DNA of 64,000 nt, taken from an uncultured Clostridia bacterium. GTDB lineage: Bacteria; Bacillota; Clostridia; Christensenellales; Aristaeellaceae. A program made the position numbers and the translations under genes. The notes below the pieces were generated by a model, which ran no database searches, was not told where the DNA came from, and saw only the letters and a program-made list of their open reading frames with translations. Positions 7,051 through 15,672 of the stretch are shown here, one piece after another (position 1 is the first letter of the stretch; the number at the start of each line of letters is the position of its first letter). Location of the stretch: the NCBI GenBank assembly GCA_947565865.1, contig CANOHT010000010.1, positions 1 to 64,000 on the forward strand, written 5' to 3'.

Positions 7051-8925
7051 TCATCGTCCCAAATAGCGTATGGTCTCGCTCGCTCCACCGCTTGCCGTCG
7101 CGCCCTGCACAAGGCGAATTGTCCGCATTTGCCCGTCGCCGTCGCGGAATGTAAAATTGGTAAAGTCCAGCGCAATGGCCGGGTTACCCGTCTTGACGAT
7201 GTGCTCCTGCCATGTCGCGTGATGGCCATAGGCGTTGAAGCTGTTGACGGCGCTGATGTAGCTGGTGGTGATAGTGTCCGCGCTGATAACCCCTGCGCTG
7301 GTAATCATACTGGTCAGGGCTTTCAGGTTGGCCACGTCCGCCGCCAGAAGGCGGATATCCGCCATTTCCGCCTCAAAGGTCGAGGCTTTGACGTAGCCGT
7401 TCAGCAGGATGGTGTCCGCCTTCAGCGCAATTTGGCTGTTCGCGCCGTCAATGGCGATTTCTGCAGCGCTCAGGCGCGTGCCCAGGGCATCGGTGACGAT
7501 CTGATCGGCTTTCAGCAGGATAGCGGCGTTGGCGCCGTCGATTTTTACCTCCGCGCTGGTGATGCGGTGGGTCAGCTGGTCGTCCACCCGCCGCAGCTCA
7601 TCGCGGTCAGCTTTGAGGAGGACGGCGGCGTTGATGCCGTCAATGTCCACCTCCGCATGGCTAACACGAGCAGACAGGGCGGTGACCACGGTGCTGTCTG
7701 CCTTCAGGAGGATCAGCCGCGCGTTGGCCTCGATCAAATCGGCCTGCAGGGAGATGGTCTGAGCGATCAGCTCCAGCCTGCCGTTGTGGTCGCCTAAGAT
7801 GCGCTGAGTCTTGCGCAGCTGGGGCGCGGTGGCCACCACGTTGGCTGTCCTGTCATTGTAGACGCCGCCGACCTTCAGGCCGGTATAGCGCTGGGCCAAG
7901 CAGTCATAGGTGTAGCCGCTCACCGCCATGCGCATTGTCTCACCGTCGCGGGTGACGATCGTCACGGTGTCATAGAGGCAGATATCCTGCGGGGCCGTGG
8001 TGTGGAAATGCTCCGTGCGGCTCAGATCAAGGTAGCCGACCTCTGTCTCCGCCTCTTCCTGGTCACAGCCGCTCCGCAGCAGCTCCTGGGCGGCATCGCG
8101 CATCATGGCCAGCACGGTGGCCTCCGTCAGCGCCTGGCCCCCTTGGTTTTTCGTGCCCACCTTGGCCCCGGAAACTTTCCACATGTGTACCCGCGGGTAG
8201 CTGTAGTCGGCCAGCCGCGGGCTGTCAATGGCTACCTCGGGCAGGTACAGGGCCGCGCCGCCCTCCGTCTCGCCAACGGGGATCAGGCGGGTATACACCT
8301 GAGCGCAGCCGCGCTTCCGGCTCAGCCCGGTGAGATCTCCGCCATAGCGGATGACCGCCCCGCTTTCCGGGGCGCCCTCCGGCAGCAGGATGATGCGCTT
8401 GTTGTCTCGGATAAGCCTTGCCCGGGCCTGCCGCACCACGCCCGCCTCCTGATCCAGGAAGGCGTTGATGCCTCCGGAAAAGCGCCAGTCGCCGCGGATC
8501 GGCGTGGTACAGCTGGCCTCCAGGGTAAAACCGTGATCCGGCCAGACCATGGCAGCCAACAGTTCCCGCGCTACCTGATCGGCCGGCGTCGGCTCCGTGT
8601 GGATCACGTCCCGGACGGCGTTGTAGGCCAGGTCGTAGGAGATATGCTGGGCCCGGGCCGTCACGCCGGCGCCGTCGTCTGTCTCTTGCAGCTCATAAAT
8701 ACGGAACAGCTGCTCCCTTGCCGCCTCTCGCTTGGGCGCACCGGAAACCTTCACCAGGCGTTCCAGCGCCAGCAGCAGATCCTCCCGCGCTTCCGTTGCC
8801 GGCACGGTGACGGTCAGCTCATACGCGCCGTCCGCTTCCTCATTCACCTCGCAGCTTGTGGGATGGAGGATTCCCAGCCCGTGGCTATCGAAGGATGTGG
8901 CCCGGGCATCATAGATACAGATCAA
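7051..8925 (-). CDS. Phage tail protein, prophage endopeptidase tail (Tal) family
   Basis: The 624-residue protein begins at a TTG after AAAGGAGGTG. Its first 370 residues fit the tail-associated (gp44-like) domain of Firmicutes siphoviruses: ILHPTSCEVNEE, YELTVTVP, AQHISYDL, and SRKRG. Residues about 400-500 contain three imperfect repeats around the phrases DIDGINAAVLLKAD, KIDGANAAILLKAD and AIDGANSQIALKAD, a trimeric coiled-coil-like stalk. It would form the tip hub beneath Dit and carry the fibre proteins encoded next. I see no obvious catalytic motif for wall hydrolysis. A roughly 300-bp repeat-filled gap separates it from the YefM/YoeB module. Confidence 0.82.
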   Translation of the reverse strand: MICIYDARATSFDSHGLGILHPTSCEVNEEADGAYELTVTVPATEAREDLLLALERLVKVSGAPKREAAREQLFRIYELQETDDGAGVTARAQHISYDLAYNAVRDVIHTEPTPADQVARELLAAMVWPDHGFTLEASCTTPIRGDWRFSGGINAFLDQEAGVVRQARARLIRDNKRIILLPEGAPESGAVIRYGGDLTGLSRKRGCAQVYTRLIPVGETEGGAALYLPEVAIDSPRLADYSYPRVHMWKVSGAKVGTKNQGGQALTEATVLAMMRDAAQELLRSGCDQEEAETEVGYLDLSRTEHFHTTAPQDICLYDTVTIVTRDGETMRMAVSGYTYDCLAQRYTGLKVGGVYNDRTANVVATAPQLRKTQRILGDHNGRLELIAQTISLQADLIEANARLILLKADSTVVTALSARVSHAEVDIDGINAAVLLKADRDELRRVDDQLTHRITSAEVKIDGANAAILLKADQIVTDALGTRLSAAEIAIDGANSQIALKADTILLNGYVKASTFEAEMADIRLLAADVANLKALTSMITSAGVISADTITTSYISAVNSFNAYGHHATWQEHIVKTGNPAIALDFTNFTFRDGDGQMRTIRLVQGATASGGASETIRYLGR

Positions 8926-8937
8926 CGCTTTTCACCT

Positions 8938-9237
8938 CCTTTCGTCGCCCGCCCCACGGCCAGCGCCGCGTCGCGGCTGTCACCTCCGCTTCGCTTCGGA
9001 GCCTTTGCCCCGTTGGGGCAACTCCGCACTGCGGAGATGGCTCAGGGCTACAACGCTTGCGTTGCACGCCCTTGGTCGGCCTGTCAGCCTCCCTTGATGT
9101 CGCCCTTACGGCTCCCGTATTTTCGCCTTCCGTGCCACCTTCCCTCCCCTGGGGAAGGCGGCACGGCGAAGCCGTGACGGATGAGGTCGTACCTGATAAG
9201 GTCGGCCTCCCTTGATGTCGCCCTGTCGGTCTCCCTC
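8938..9237. repeat. Intergenic hairpin-repeat block 1
   Basis: This gap between Tal and the YefM/YoeB promoter contains no convincing gene. It contains the module CGCCCGCCCCACGGC...CGTCGCGG, GGCTACAACGCTTGCGTTG (an inverted repeat), and two copies of CCTCCCTTGATGTCGCC near 9084 and 9208. The same modules recur in other late-gene gaps at about 11460-11670, 15285-15385, 16248-16590, 18560-18716 and 20225-20330. Confidence 0.7.
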
Positions 9238-9266
9238 TTGACGTACGTTATCCAGTACGCTATAAT
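9238..9266 (+). promoter_or_regulatory. Promoter of the YefM/YoeB module
   Basis: TTGACG at 9238-9243 and TATAAT at 9261-9266 are separated by 17 bases. The spacer contains ACGTACGT and a second GTAC, possible antitoxin-binding sites. The module therefore has its own promoter and does not depend on phage late transcription, which runs the other way. Confidence 0.75.
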
Positions 9267-9299
9267 AAGAGTAAAGCATCCATCAAAGGAGGGATACCC

Positions 9300-9590
9300 A
9301 TGCAGACGCCCCAGCGCCCCACCATCCAGCCTACGGGCGTGGTTCGCTGCCTGACAGCTACCGCCGCCCGTAAGCAGTTCTACCAGCTCATTGCCGATAC
9401 CAACGCCGACGGCGTGCCCGTTCATGTCTCCAGCCCCCGCGGCAACGCGGTCATCGTCTCCGAAGAGGACTGGAATGCTTTGCAGGAAACACTGTTTCTG
9501 ACCGGTATACCCGGCATGACCGAACGGCTGAAAGCCGCTGCCAACGCGCCGGATGAAGCGTTTGTAGACCTGTCGGAGGTAGACCTGTGA
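9300..9590 (+). CDS. yefM: Type II antitoxin, YefM/Phd family
   Basis: The 96-residue protein has a Phd/YefM DNA-binding fold: TATAARKQFYQLIADT, then VHVSSPRGNAVIVSEEDWNAL. The acidic C-terminus (about residues 70-96) is likely to wrap the toxin. It would neutralise YoeB and repress the promoter at 9238-9266. The first 17 residues before the core are longer than usual. AAAGGAGGG precedes the ATG. The last four bases overlap the toxin start. The module lies on the plus strand inside the minus-strand tail operon, so it is an inserted accessory element rather than a phage structural gene. Confidence 0.88.
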   Translation: MQTPQRPTIQPTGVVRCLTATAARKQFYQLIADTNADGVPVHVSSPRGNAVIVSEEDWNALQETLFLTGIPGMTERLKAAANAPDEAFVDLSEVDL

Positions 9591-9862
9591 GCAAATGGGC
9601 CGTTCGTTTCCACCGCCAGGCGCTGAAGGATGTGGAGCTCTGTAAACGCGCGGGACTGTCCGATAAAGTCAAGGCTTTGGTAGCCATTCTTCAGGAAAAT
9701 CCCTGGCAAAATCCTCCGCCCTATGAGAAGCTCGTCGGCGATCTGGCCAGCATGTACTCCCGGCGGATCAACCGCCAGCATCGCCTGGTCTATACCGTGG
9801 ACGAGGCGCGTCTGACGGTGAATATCCTGGCGCTATGGACGCACTACGAGCGGGGGCTATAA
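9587..9862 (+). CDS. yoeB: mRNA-interferase toxin, YoeB/Txe family
   Basis: The 91-residue protein matches the RelE-superfamily toxin YoeB: PPYEKLVGDLASMYSRRINRQHRLVY with the conserved arginines, a glutamate in PYEKL, and the C-terminal LWTHYERGL, where H and Y occupy the usual active-site positions. Such toxins cleave mRNA on the ribosome. The start is GTG9587, overlapping the antitoxin stop (GTGA). All expected catalytic residues seem present, so the pair is likely active. It probably stabilises the prophage or defends against other phages. Confidence 0.88.
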   Translation: MSKWAVRFHRQALKDVELCKRAGLSDKVKALVAILQENPWQNPPPYEKLVGDLASMYSRRINRQHRLVYTVDEARLTVNILALWTHYERGL

Positions 9863-9893
9863 GGCCCTCGCTTTTGCCGTTAAGGGCGCCCCG

Positions 9894-10610
9894 CTAAATC
9901 CATCGGTACCTCGGTTCCACCGTCGCGTCTGTCACCGTGCCGGCGAGCACGGTCATGGTCAGCGCGCCGTAGCCCACTGGCAGCAGGGGATACTCGCCGG
10001 AGGCTGTCAGCCGTTCGCCGCCGCACCAGGCCGCCTCCGCTTCCGTGTCGATCACCAGATGACCGCCCGTCGCAGGGGCGGCAACCGTCAGCGTCCGCCC
10101 CCCAGCCGTCAGCTTGACGGAGGCCCCGGCGCTGGCAGTCAGCCGCACAATGGGCGCAGCGGGCTGGTTGCCCGGGTTGCGCCGCGTCAGCCCGTCCAGC
10201 GGGTGAGGCGGCACCGGCACAGCCTCATAGCGGTAGGGCTGGCAGACAAACAGCGGCGTAAAAAGCACATACCCGCCCGGATGTCCGGGCGTCGGCTCCT
10301 TGCTTGTCCAGGCATCGGTAAGCCTGGCCTCAAAGGCGTAGTCCGGCATGGAGCCAAAACACACGCGCCCGCTGCCACGGAGCCAATCCCACACGGCGTC
10401 CCGGTCAAAGCCGGGTCGGATGGCGCAGTCCGGGCCATAGACAACCTCGTCCCAAGCGTCCCCCTGCCGGATGGCCAACGTACCGCTGCGCCCCGGCAGC
10501 GTCACCGCATCCCGTCGCTTGGTCGGGCGCTGGTAAGCGACGGGCCCCGTCACAATCACGCCGAATTCCGCCGCGCTGCGCCCCTGCCAGATCAGGTCAC
10601 GATAGAGCAT
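9894..10610 (-). CDS. Distal tail protein (Dit), SPP1 gp19.1-like
   Basis: The 238-residue protein starts at ATG10610 after GGAGGAACG. The N-terminal LYRDLIWQGRSAAEFGVIVTG and the RDAVTLPGRSGTL segment are typical of Dit proteins, which form the hexameric hub at the tail tip. The middle holds the insertion G.V.FGSMPDYAFEARLTDAW, and the C-terminal half is a beta-sandwich that may bind carbohydrate. The gene would normally be directly downstream of the tape measure. Here the HigBA module and a repeat block separate them, and it has its own promoter-like element at 10642-10680. Confidence 0.82.
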   Translation of the reverse strand: MLYRDLIWQGRSAAEFGVIVTGPVAYQRPTKRRDAVTLPGRSGTLAIRQGDAWDEVVYGPDCAIRPGFDRDAVWDWLRGSGRVCFGSMPDYAFEARLTDAWTSKEPTPGHPGGYVLFTPLFVCQPYRYEAVPVPPHPLDGLTRRNPGNQPAAPIVRLTASAGASVKLTAGGRTLTVAAPATGGHLVIDTEAEAAWCGGERLTASGEYPLLPVGYGALTMTVLAGTVTDATVEPRYRWI

Positions 10611-10641
10611 TTTCTGCGTTCCTCCCTCCTCGAACATAGCC

Positions 10642-10680
10642 AGTATAAGCCAGCCCACAGGGAGGGCAGCAAGATGGCAG
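10642..10680 (-). promoter_or_regulatory. Putative phage late promoter, copy 2 (upstream of Dit)
   Basis: The 30 bases at 10651-10680 differ from those at 25105-25134 at a single position. On the minus strand TTGCTG (10667-10672) and TATACT (10642-10647) lie 19 bases apart, the same geometry as in copy 1. The element is 30 bases upstream of the Dit start. Confidence 0.5.
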
Positions 10681-10708
10681 CGGGATTCCCCGAAATGCAA
10701 TTTTGCAC

Positions 10709-10737
10709 TTGACAATATAGGATATATCCTATATAAT
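10709..10737 (+). promoter_or_regulatory. higBA promoter with palindromic operator in the spacer
   Basis: TTGACA (10709-10714) and TATAAT (10732-10737) are both perfect consensus, 17 bases apart. A perfect 20-bp palindrome, ATATAGGATATATCCTATAT (10715-10734), fills the spacer and runs into the -10, so a bound dimer would block RNA polymerase. HigA is the likely ligand. The core ATAGG-N6-CCTAT recurs at 25708-25723. Confidence 0.85.
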
Positions 10738-10761
10738 GGAGGTGGTAGGAGGAAACAACAG

Positions 10762-11118
10762 ATGCAAAAGTTTTCGGTCGAGTTTTTCTAACGGGCGGAT
10801 GGGACGTATCCGGCCGAGGAGTTTATCCTTGCGCAGGAACCAAAGATGCGTGCGAAGCTGTTCCGCCTCCTGACCCTTCTGGAAGCCAACGGCAACGAGC
10901 TGCGGGAACCATACTCTAAGGCGCTGGGAGACGGCCTGTATGAAATCAGGGCCATCCAGGGAAACAATATCACACGGGTCTTATACTTTTTCTTCATCGG
11001 CCGCCGGATTATCCTGACCAACGGCTTTGTGAAAAAGACAGACAAGACCCCGGAAAGCGTTAAAGACCTTGCCCGCCAATATCGCAATGAATTCTACATG
11101 AGGGAGGATCAACCATGA
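10762..11118 (+). pseudogene. higB: HigB/RelE-type (Gp49-like) toxin with in-frame stop
   Basis: The reading frame starts at ATG10762 with AGGAGGAAAC before it. It is stopped at codon 10 by TAA (10789-10791), then continues open to 11118 in the same frame. The part after the stop clearly matches the phage-derived Gp49-like HigB family: LEANGNELREPYSKALGDGLYEIR, RVLYFFFIGRRIILTNGFVKKT.KTP. The family normally begins with a strand like KFSVEFF, which is exactly what precedes the stop. So a single nonsense change has split an otherwise intact toxin. Reinitiation at ATG10846 would give a protein missing the first strand and helix. It is probably inactive, leaving HigA as a solo regulator. Confidence 0.8.
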
Positions 11119-11405
11119 CCAAGAATTTCCGTGAGACATTGCAGGAGCAGCTGCAAGATCCAGCCTTCCGCGCCGAGTGGGACGCCTTGGAGCCGGAATA
11201 TGCCATCATCCAGGCCATCATCAACGCCCGCGAGGCCTCTGGCATGACCCAGAAGCAGCTGGCCGATAAAACCGGCATCGCCCAGGCGGACATCAGCAAG
11301 ATCGAAAACGGCAACGCCAATCCCTCCCTGCGCACGCTGCAGCGCCTGGCTCAGGGTATGGGAATGCACGTCAAGCTGGAGTTTGTCCCGGACGCGCGGG
11401 CATAG
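11115..11405 (+). CDS. higA: HigA-type antitoxin, XRE-family HTH
   Basis: The 96-residue protein has an N-terminal helix and a classic helix-turn-helix (MTQKQLADKTGIAQADISKIENGNANPSLRTLQRLAQGMG, about residues 38-77). It overlaps the toxin frame by four bases. HigA proteins bind the toxin and repress their own promoter. The operator at 10715-10734 is its obvious target. Because the toxin is broken while this gene, its promoter and ribosome site are intact, it may persist as a transcription factor; see the matching operator at 25708-25723. Confidence 0.87.
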   Translation: MTKNFRETLQEQLQDPAFRAEWDALEPEYAIIQAIINAREASGMTQKQLADKTGIAQADISKIENGNANPSLRTLQRLAQGMGMHVKLEFVPDARA

Positions 11406-11417
11406 TCTCCGGCCAGT

Positions 11418-11670
11418 TTGTCGTCCCCCTGCATAGGAGAGACATGCGCGGGACGCCCTGGATTGATGTCGCCCATCCCAGGCTTGCGCCTGTGCTGGGT
11501 ATACCCCTGCGGGATCGCCTTACGGCGCTGTCCTCGGGCTTAGTCGGCCTTCCGGCCTCCCTTGCATGGACACATGACCGACTTTAGTCGGTTTGCTTCC
11601 CACGGGGATGCGTGAACAGGAAAAACAAGAGAGGGTACAGGGCTACAACGCAAGCGTTGTTGGCCTCTCG
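11418..11670. repeat. Intergenic hairpin-repeat block 2
   Basis: No gene is supported between HigA and the tape measure gene (11406-11882). The block contains the module CTGCGGGATCGCCTTACGG followed by CGCTGTCCTCGGGCTTAGTC and a CGGCCTCCCTT end. The same module is at 15324-15382 and, inverted, at about 16535-16590. It also contains GGCTACAACGCAAGCGTTG and a small hairpin ACCGACTTTAGTCGGT near 11577. Confidence 0.65.
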
Positions 11671-11721
11671 GCCTCCCTTACTGGTAATACCGCGCACAGT
11701 AATCCAAATAAACCATGACAG

Positions 11722-11759
11722 CGAAAGAAAGAACCGACTTCGGTCGGTTCTTTCTTTCG
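11722..11759 (+). terminator. Strong hairpin downstream of higBA
   Basis: Perfect 17-bp arms enclose a TTCG tetraloop; the inner stem is ACCGAC/GTCGGT and the outer part AAAGAAAGA/TCTTTCTTT. This gives a T-rich 3' arm and can insulate the toxin-antitoxin module from the opposing tail operon in both directions. Confidence 0.65.
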
Positions 11760-11882
11760 TCTATCAGAATTGCTTCCGGCGAATACGCTTTGCCGTCCGA
11801 TGCCCGGCACGGATACCGACGGCTGATCCTGTTGTTGCCCGCCAGTCAAGCCGCCAGGCTTAGTCGGCTTCCAGTCTTCCCG

Positions 11883-14800
11883 TCAGGGCATCATCATCCC
11901 CGGCAGACCGACAGCGTACAGACTGCGGTTGGTTTCCGAGTTGATCTGTTTCGACAGCACGCTCAGGTCGGTGGGAGATTTAAGGTTAGCGTTCTGCACA
12001 TTGACATTGGTGGAAATGCTTACCCCACCGGAGGTATACGGCGCGCCAGCAGGGGCGGTGGCGAGGACGGCGGGAGACAGCTGCGGCGGCACCAGACCGC
12101 TGAAAACAGTATTGACGTCATTGACCAGATCGGTGGCGGCAGCTACGGTATACGGCGTGGCCGCTTCGATGCCTTGCCCCATACTCTTGGCGGCGCCATA
12201 TCCCACCTCCTGCTGGTCGGCCACCGGGGCCAGCTGGTCGCCGACGGCCGCGGCGGCGTTCCCGGCGACTTCCTCCGCCTCGGGCAGCGCCTCAGTAATC
12301 CCCGCGCCGATCTGCCCCATGGCCTCGCTGCCCAGGTTTTCCTCGCCCTCCTGGAATAGCATCATCCGCATCAGATCGGCCAGCACGCCGTCCATTTGCG
12401 AGGTATCCAGGGCGCTTAGGTCAAGGCCCGCGTCAATGGCGCTCTGCAGGGCGCTCATCAGCGGCGAACCCGCCAGATCGACGCCCTGGATAATGGCGCT
12501 CAGCTGCTTCTTGTCTCCCTCGCGAGCAGCCCAGGCAAGGGGGTTGTAGTTCAAGAAGGGATGCCAGTTTCCGCTGTCGATCCCGAACTGCTTCATCAGC
12601 GCTATGCCGCGCTCAGATTGCGTCATGTCCAGCCCAGGCGTATTCATCAGGTTCAGCAGCTCAATGGCGTCGGAAGCCTTGTCAAGATCCTGGGCGCTTT
12701 GTCGGTTTGTTTCTGAGGACTGGGCCCAGCCGTCCAGCACGGCCTGCAGCTGGCGCAGGGTTTCCGCATCGTTCTCTGCAGCCTGTGCTGTCAGCCGGTC
12801 GCCCTCCTGCTCATAGAGCTGCCGGGCTTCTTCTTTTTCTTGTTGTGTGGTGCTGTTTTCCAGCCACTGCTGATAGGCCGCGTCCCGGGCGGCGGCGGCG
12901 CGAGTTTCTTCATCTCGTCGGATGTTTTGCTGGCCAACGATGTACCCCAACGCATTACCCAGAGCCGTCTCCGAGCCGTACCCGGCTACCACCTGCTGAT
13001 AGCTGCTTTGCACCCGGTCTATCTCCTCTTTATCCAAGTCGGAGACCATGCCCTGCATTTCCGCCCGCAAGGCTTTAACCTTGCCCAGGGCGGCTTCCAG
13101 GGCGGCTAATTCGTCCTCGGTGGCCGTCCGGCGGCTGCGGTACAGCGCATCCAGCAGCGCCTGATACTCCGTTTCAGCGGCCAGCAGCTCCTGGGCTACG
13201 GTGTTGTCCGGGTCATCCTCCAGCACCTCGCGCGCTTCTTCCACCACGGTGGCGTTCAAGAAGCGCACGGTGGCCGTGTATTCGGCCTTGTCCACTTTGC
13301 CGTCGGCCATCATCTCATCGAATTGTGTCTGAATATCCTGGTGCACCTGGTCGGGATCTACCAGCACCCCCACCGTGATCTTGTGCTCCTTCTTGGCGGC
13401 GTTGATACCCTCATTGATGCTGGCGGTAATCCGCGCCACGCTTGCCGGGTCGGCGGACAGGTTGATATTGTCCGAGGCCCGGGCCAGGGCATCCGAGGCG
13501 TCCACAGCCTTATAGACGGCATATGTCAGCGCACCGATGCCGGCGGCGCCCAGGGCGACGACGCCCGCGGGGGAGACCAGGAAGGTACCTAACTTGCCCA
13601 TGATAGGCAGCAACTTGCCCAGGGCCGAGGTGGCAGGCCCCACCGCCGCCGTCACGCCCAGCACGGTCAGCAGCGTCTTCTGCCCGCCCTCATCCAGGCC
13701 GCCTACCACGTCCGCCACCTTGTCCAGCAGGTCAGTGACGGTATCCACAGCCGGAGTCAGATTTTCCGCCAAGGTGATGCCGCTGTTCTTGAGGCGGTTC
13801 ATGGCGCCGCTGAGCTGCTCGGCCTGGGAGGAGACACGGGTGTCAAAGGCGGCTTCCATTACGCCGTCAGCGCCGCGCATCTCCTGTAAGATGTCCGCGT
13901 AGCTTTCGGCCGCGCTGGTACCCAGCATCATCACGCCGTTGAGGCCCTCCACAGATCCGAAGAGCTTGGCCAGGCTGTCGCTGGAGCCGTCCGTGGCCTC
14001 CATGACGCTTTGCAGGAAGCCCGTCAGCCCCTGGGCGGACAGCGCGGCGGCGCTGAAGTCAAGCCCCAGGCGCTTGGCCTCCTTAGATGCCTCTTTGGTG
14101 GGTTTGATGACGCTGGCCATGGCGCCCCTGAGCCCCGTTATCGCGCTGGAAGTCTGGACGCCGGAAAGGGTCATGGCGGCGACGGCGGCCAGGATCTCGT
14201 CCATCTCGACGCCCAACTGCGGTGCCAGGCCCGTCACCTGGCCGATGCTTCCGGCGATCTCGCCCACGCTGGTCTTGCCGCGATTCTGGGCCACCATCAT
14301 GGCGTCCAGGATGTGATCCAGCCCGCCGCTGCCTTGCTCACCCCAAGCGTTGTACATGGAGGACGCGCCCTTCACCACGGTGCTGGCGTCCGTTCGGCCG
14401 GCCTTGGCCGCCATGGCTGCCCGCTCCGCCCAGTAGACACTGTCTTCCGGGGAGATACCGGCGGAAATCACCTCATACTGCGCCTGGGCCAGATCAGCGG
14501 CGGCGGCGTGGGTCTTGTCCGAGGCGGCAAGCAGGGCGTCACTGTAGGCGTCAAGCTGGGCCGTTTGCTCCTCCAAGGAGCCGGAGACCACATCGGGTAG
14601 CGTGGCCACCTCGTACAGCGCGTCCTCAAAGTCCATGGAGAAGTTCAGCGCCGCCGTGCCCATGCCGATGATGGGGGCCGTTAGCCATGTCGACATCTTC
14701 TTCCCGGCCCGTTCCATGCCCTTCCCGGCGCTGGCCAACTTCTTTTCCAGGGTGTCCCAGCGCCCCGCGCTGTCGGCTGCTTTCTTCCCGGCGGTCTCAG

Positions 14801-15269
14801 TAGCCTTGCCCAGCGTGTCCTGGCTACGGGCGGCGTCTTCCGCCTCCTGGGCCAGCTGGGCTTCCTTCCGGGCGGCTTCCTCGGTCTCCTGGGCCTGCTT
14901 GGCCATGGCTGCGTCGCATTCCCGCAGCTGCCGGGCCAGTCCCGCTTCCGATGTTTCCGCCTTCAGGATCTGCAGATCAAGCTTTTCCAGCTTGGCAGCG
15001 TCGGCATCCGCCCCGGCGGCATACTGTTCTCGTACCTGCCGCAGCGCTTGTGTCTTTTGCTGCTGCTCCTCCAATTGCCGCGCCAGCAGCTGGGACTTCT
15101 GGCTCAGGTAGTCCGTGTCGCTGGAGCCGCGTCCGTAGGTGGCCTCCAGCTTTTTCATTTCTTCGCTGTTGCGCCGCATGGCCGAAGACGCCGCATCCAG
15201 TGTTCGCTGGAATTCCTCGCCGCCTTCCACGCGCAGCGACAGTCCCGCTGATCTCAGCTGCCCCGCCAT
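11883..15269 (-). CDS. Tail tape measure protein
   Basis: At 1128 residues this is the largest phage protein. It has the expected parts: an N-terminal coiled coil (about residues 15-180), a PhageMin_Tail-like region (about 205-360, with FEDALYEVATLPDV and AAGISPEDS-like text), a hydrophobic segment (about 560-587, VSPAGVVALGAAGIGALTYA), then long helical regions. The protein sets tail length and enters the cell envelope during DNA injection. Residues about 595-738, immediately after the hydrophobic segment, are copied with about 80% identity in the secreted protein encoded at 31198-32214. The start has GGGAGGTAGGAGCG in front. Confidence 0.92.
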   Translation of the reverse strand: MAGQLRSAGLSLRVEGGEEFQRTLDAASSAMRRNSEEMKKLEATYGRGSSDTDYLSQKSQLLARQLEEQQQKTQALRQVREQYAAGADADAAKLEKLDLQILKAETSEAGLARQLRECDAAMAKQAQETEEAARKEAQLAQEAEDAARSQDTLGKATETAGKKAADSAGRWDTLEKKLASAGKGMERAGKKMSTWLTAPIIGMGTAALNFSMDFEDALYEVATLPDVVSGSLEEQTAQLDAYSDALLAASDKTHAAAADLAQAQYEVISAGISPEDSVYWAERAAMAAKAGRTDASTVVKGASSMYNAWGEQGSGGLDHILDAMMVAQNRGKTSVGEIAGSIGQVTGLAPQLGVEMDEILAAVAAMTLSGVQTSSAITGLRGAMASVIKPTKEASKEAKRLGLDFSAAALSAQGLTGFLQSVMEATDGSSDSLAKLFGSVEGLNGVMMLGTSAAESYADILQEMRGADGVMEAAFDTRVSSQAEQLSGAMNRLKNSGITLAENLTPAVDTVTDLLDKVADVVGGLDEGGQKTLLTVLGVTAAVGPATSALGKLLPIMGKLGTFLVSPAGVVALGAAGIGALTYAVYKAVDASDALARASDNINLSADPASVARITASINEGINAAKKEHKITVGVLVDPDQVHQDIQTQFDEMMADGKVDKAEYTATVRFLNATVVEEAREVLEDDPDNTVAQELLAAETEYQALLDALYRSRRTATEDELAALEAALGKVKALRAEMQGMVSDLDKEEIDRVQSSYQQVVAGYGSETALGNALGYIVGQQNIRRDEETRAAAARDAAYQQWLENSTTQQEKEEARQLYEQEGDRLTAQAAENDAETLRQLQAVLDGWAQSSETNRQSAQDLDKASDAIELLNLMNTPGLDMTQSERGIALMKQFGIDSGNWHPFLNYNPLAWAAREGDKKQLSAIIQGVDLAGSPLMSALQSAIDAGLDLSALDTSQMDGVLADLMRMMLFQEGEENLGSEAMGQIGAGITEALPEAEEVAGNAAAAVGDQLAPVADQQEVGYGAAKSMGQGIEAATPYTVAAATDLVNDVNTVFSGLVPPQLSPAVLATAPAGAPYTSGGVSISTNVNVQNANLKSPTDLSVLSKQINSETNRSLYAVGLPGMMMP

Positions 15270-15672
15270 CGCTCCTACCTCCCTATTTCGCCCGCCCCAC
15301 GGCTAACGCCGCGTCGCGGGTACAGCCCTGCGGGATCGCCTTGCGGCGCTGTCCTCGGGCTTAGTCGGCCTGTCGGCCTCCCTCGCTGATTGGTTATGCC
15401 CCATCCTGTAGAAGCCCTCAGGGAGCCGCAGGCCAGCGGGCCGTTAGGCCATCGCTGGCCCAGTTTATCCTCAGCCGAAGGGCCCCCAGGGAGCGACGAG
15501 GGGCCGCGGCCCCTCGTCTTTTCATCGTATCCGCCGGGTTTCCCGGCGGGGCGGGTCGTTTTCCGCCAGGAAAACATACCTTACACCCGTGTGCGGCCGT
15601 GAGGCGGCCCGCTGCCGCCGAACAGCACGCGGGTGCCAAGCCTCGCCGAAAGCCTGCTTTCGGCGACACCAT
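15270..15672. repeat. Intergenic hairpin-repeat block 3 between tail chaperone and tape measure
   Basis: This gap is unusual because tape measure genes normally follow the chaperone closely. It has a repeat module near 15286-15385, a perfect 22-bp palindrome centred on CCGCGG at 15496-15517, CCGCCGGG-TTT-CCCGGCGG at 15531-15549, and a 10-bp-arm hairpin (CGCCGAAAGC/GCTTTCGGCG) at 15644-15665, right after the frameshift product's stop. No gene is supported. Confidence 0.65.

Noticed and set aside
11612..11863. Plus-strand 83-codon frame between HigA and the tape measure gene
   Set aside because: It lies in repeat and hairpin DNA and has no homologue-like pattern or ribosome site.
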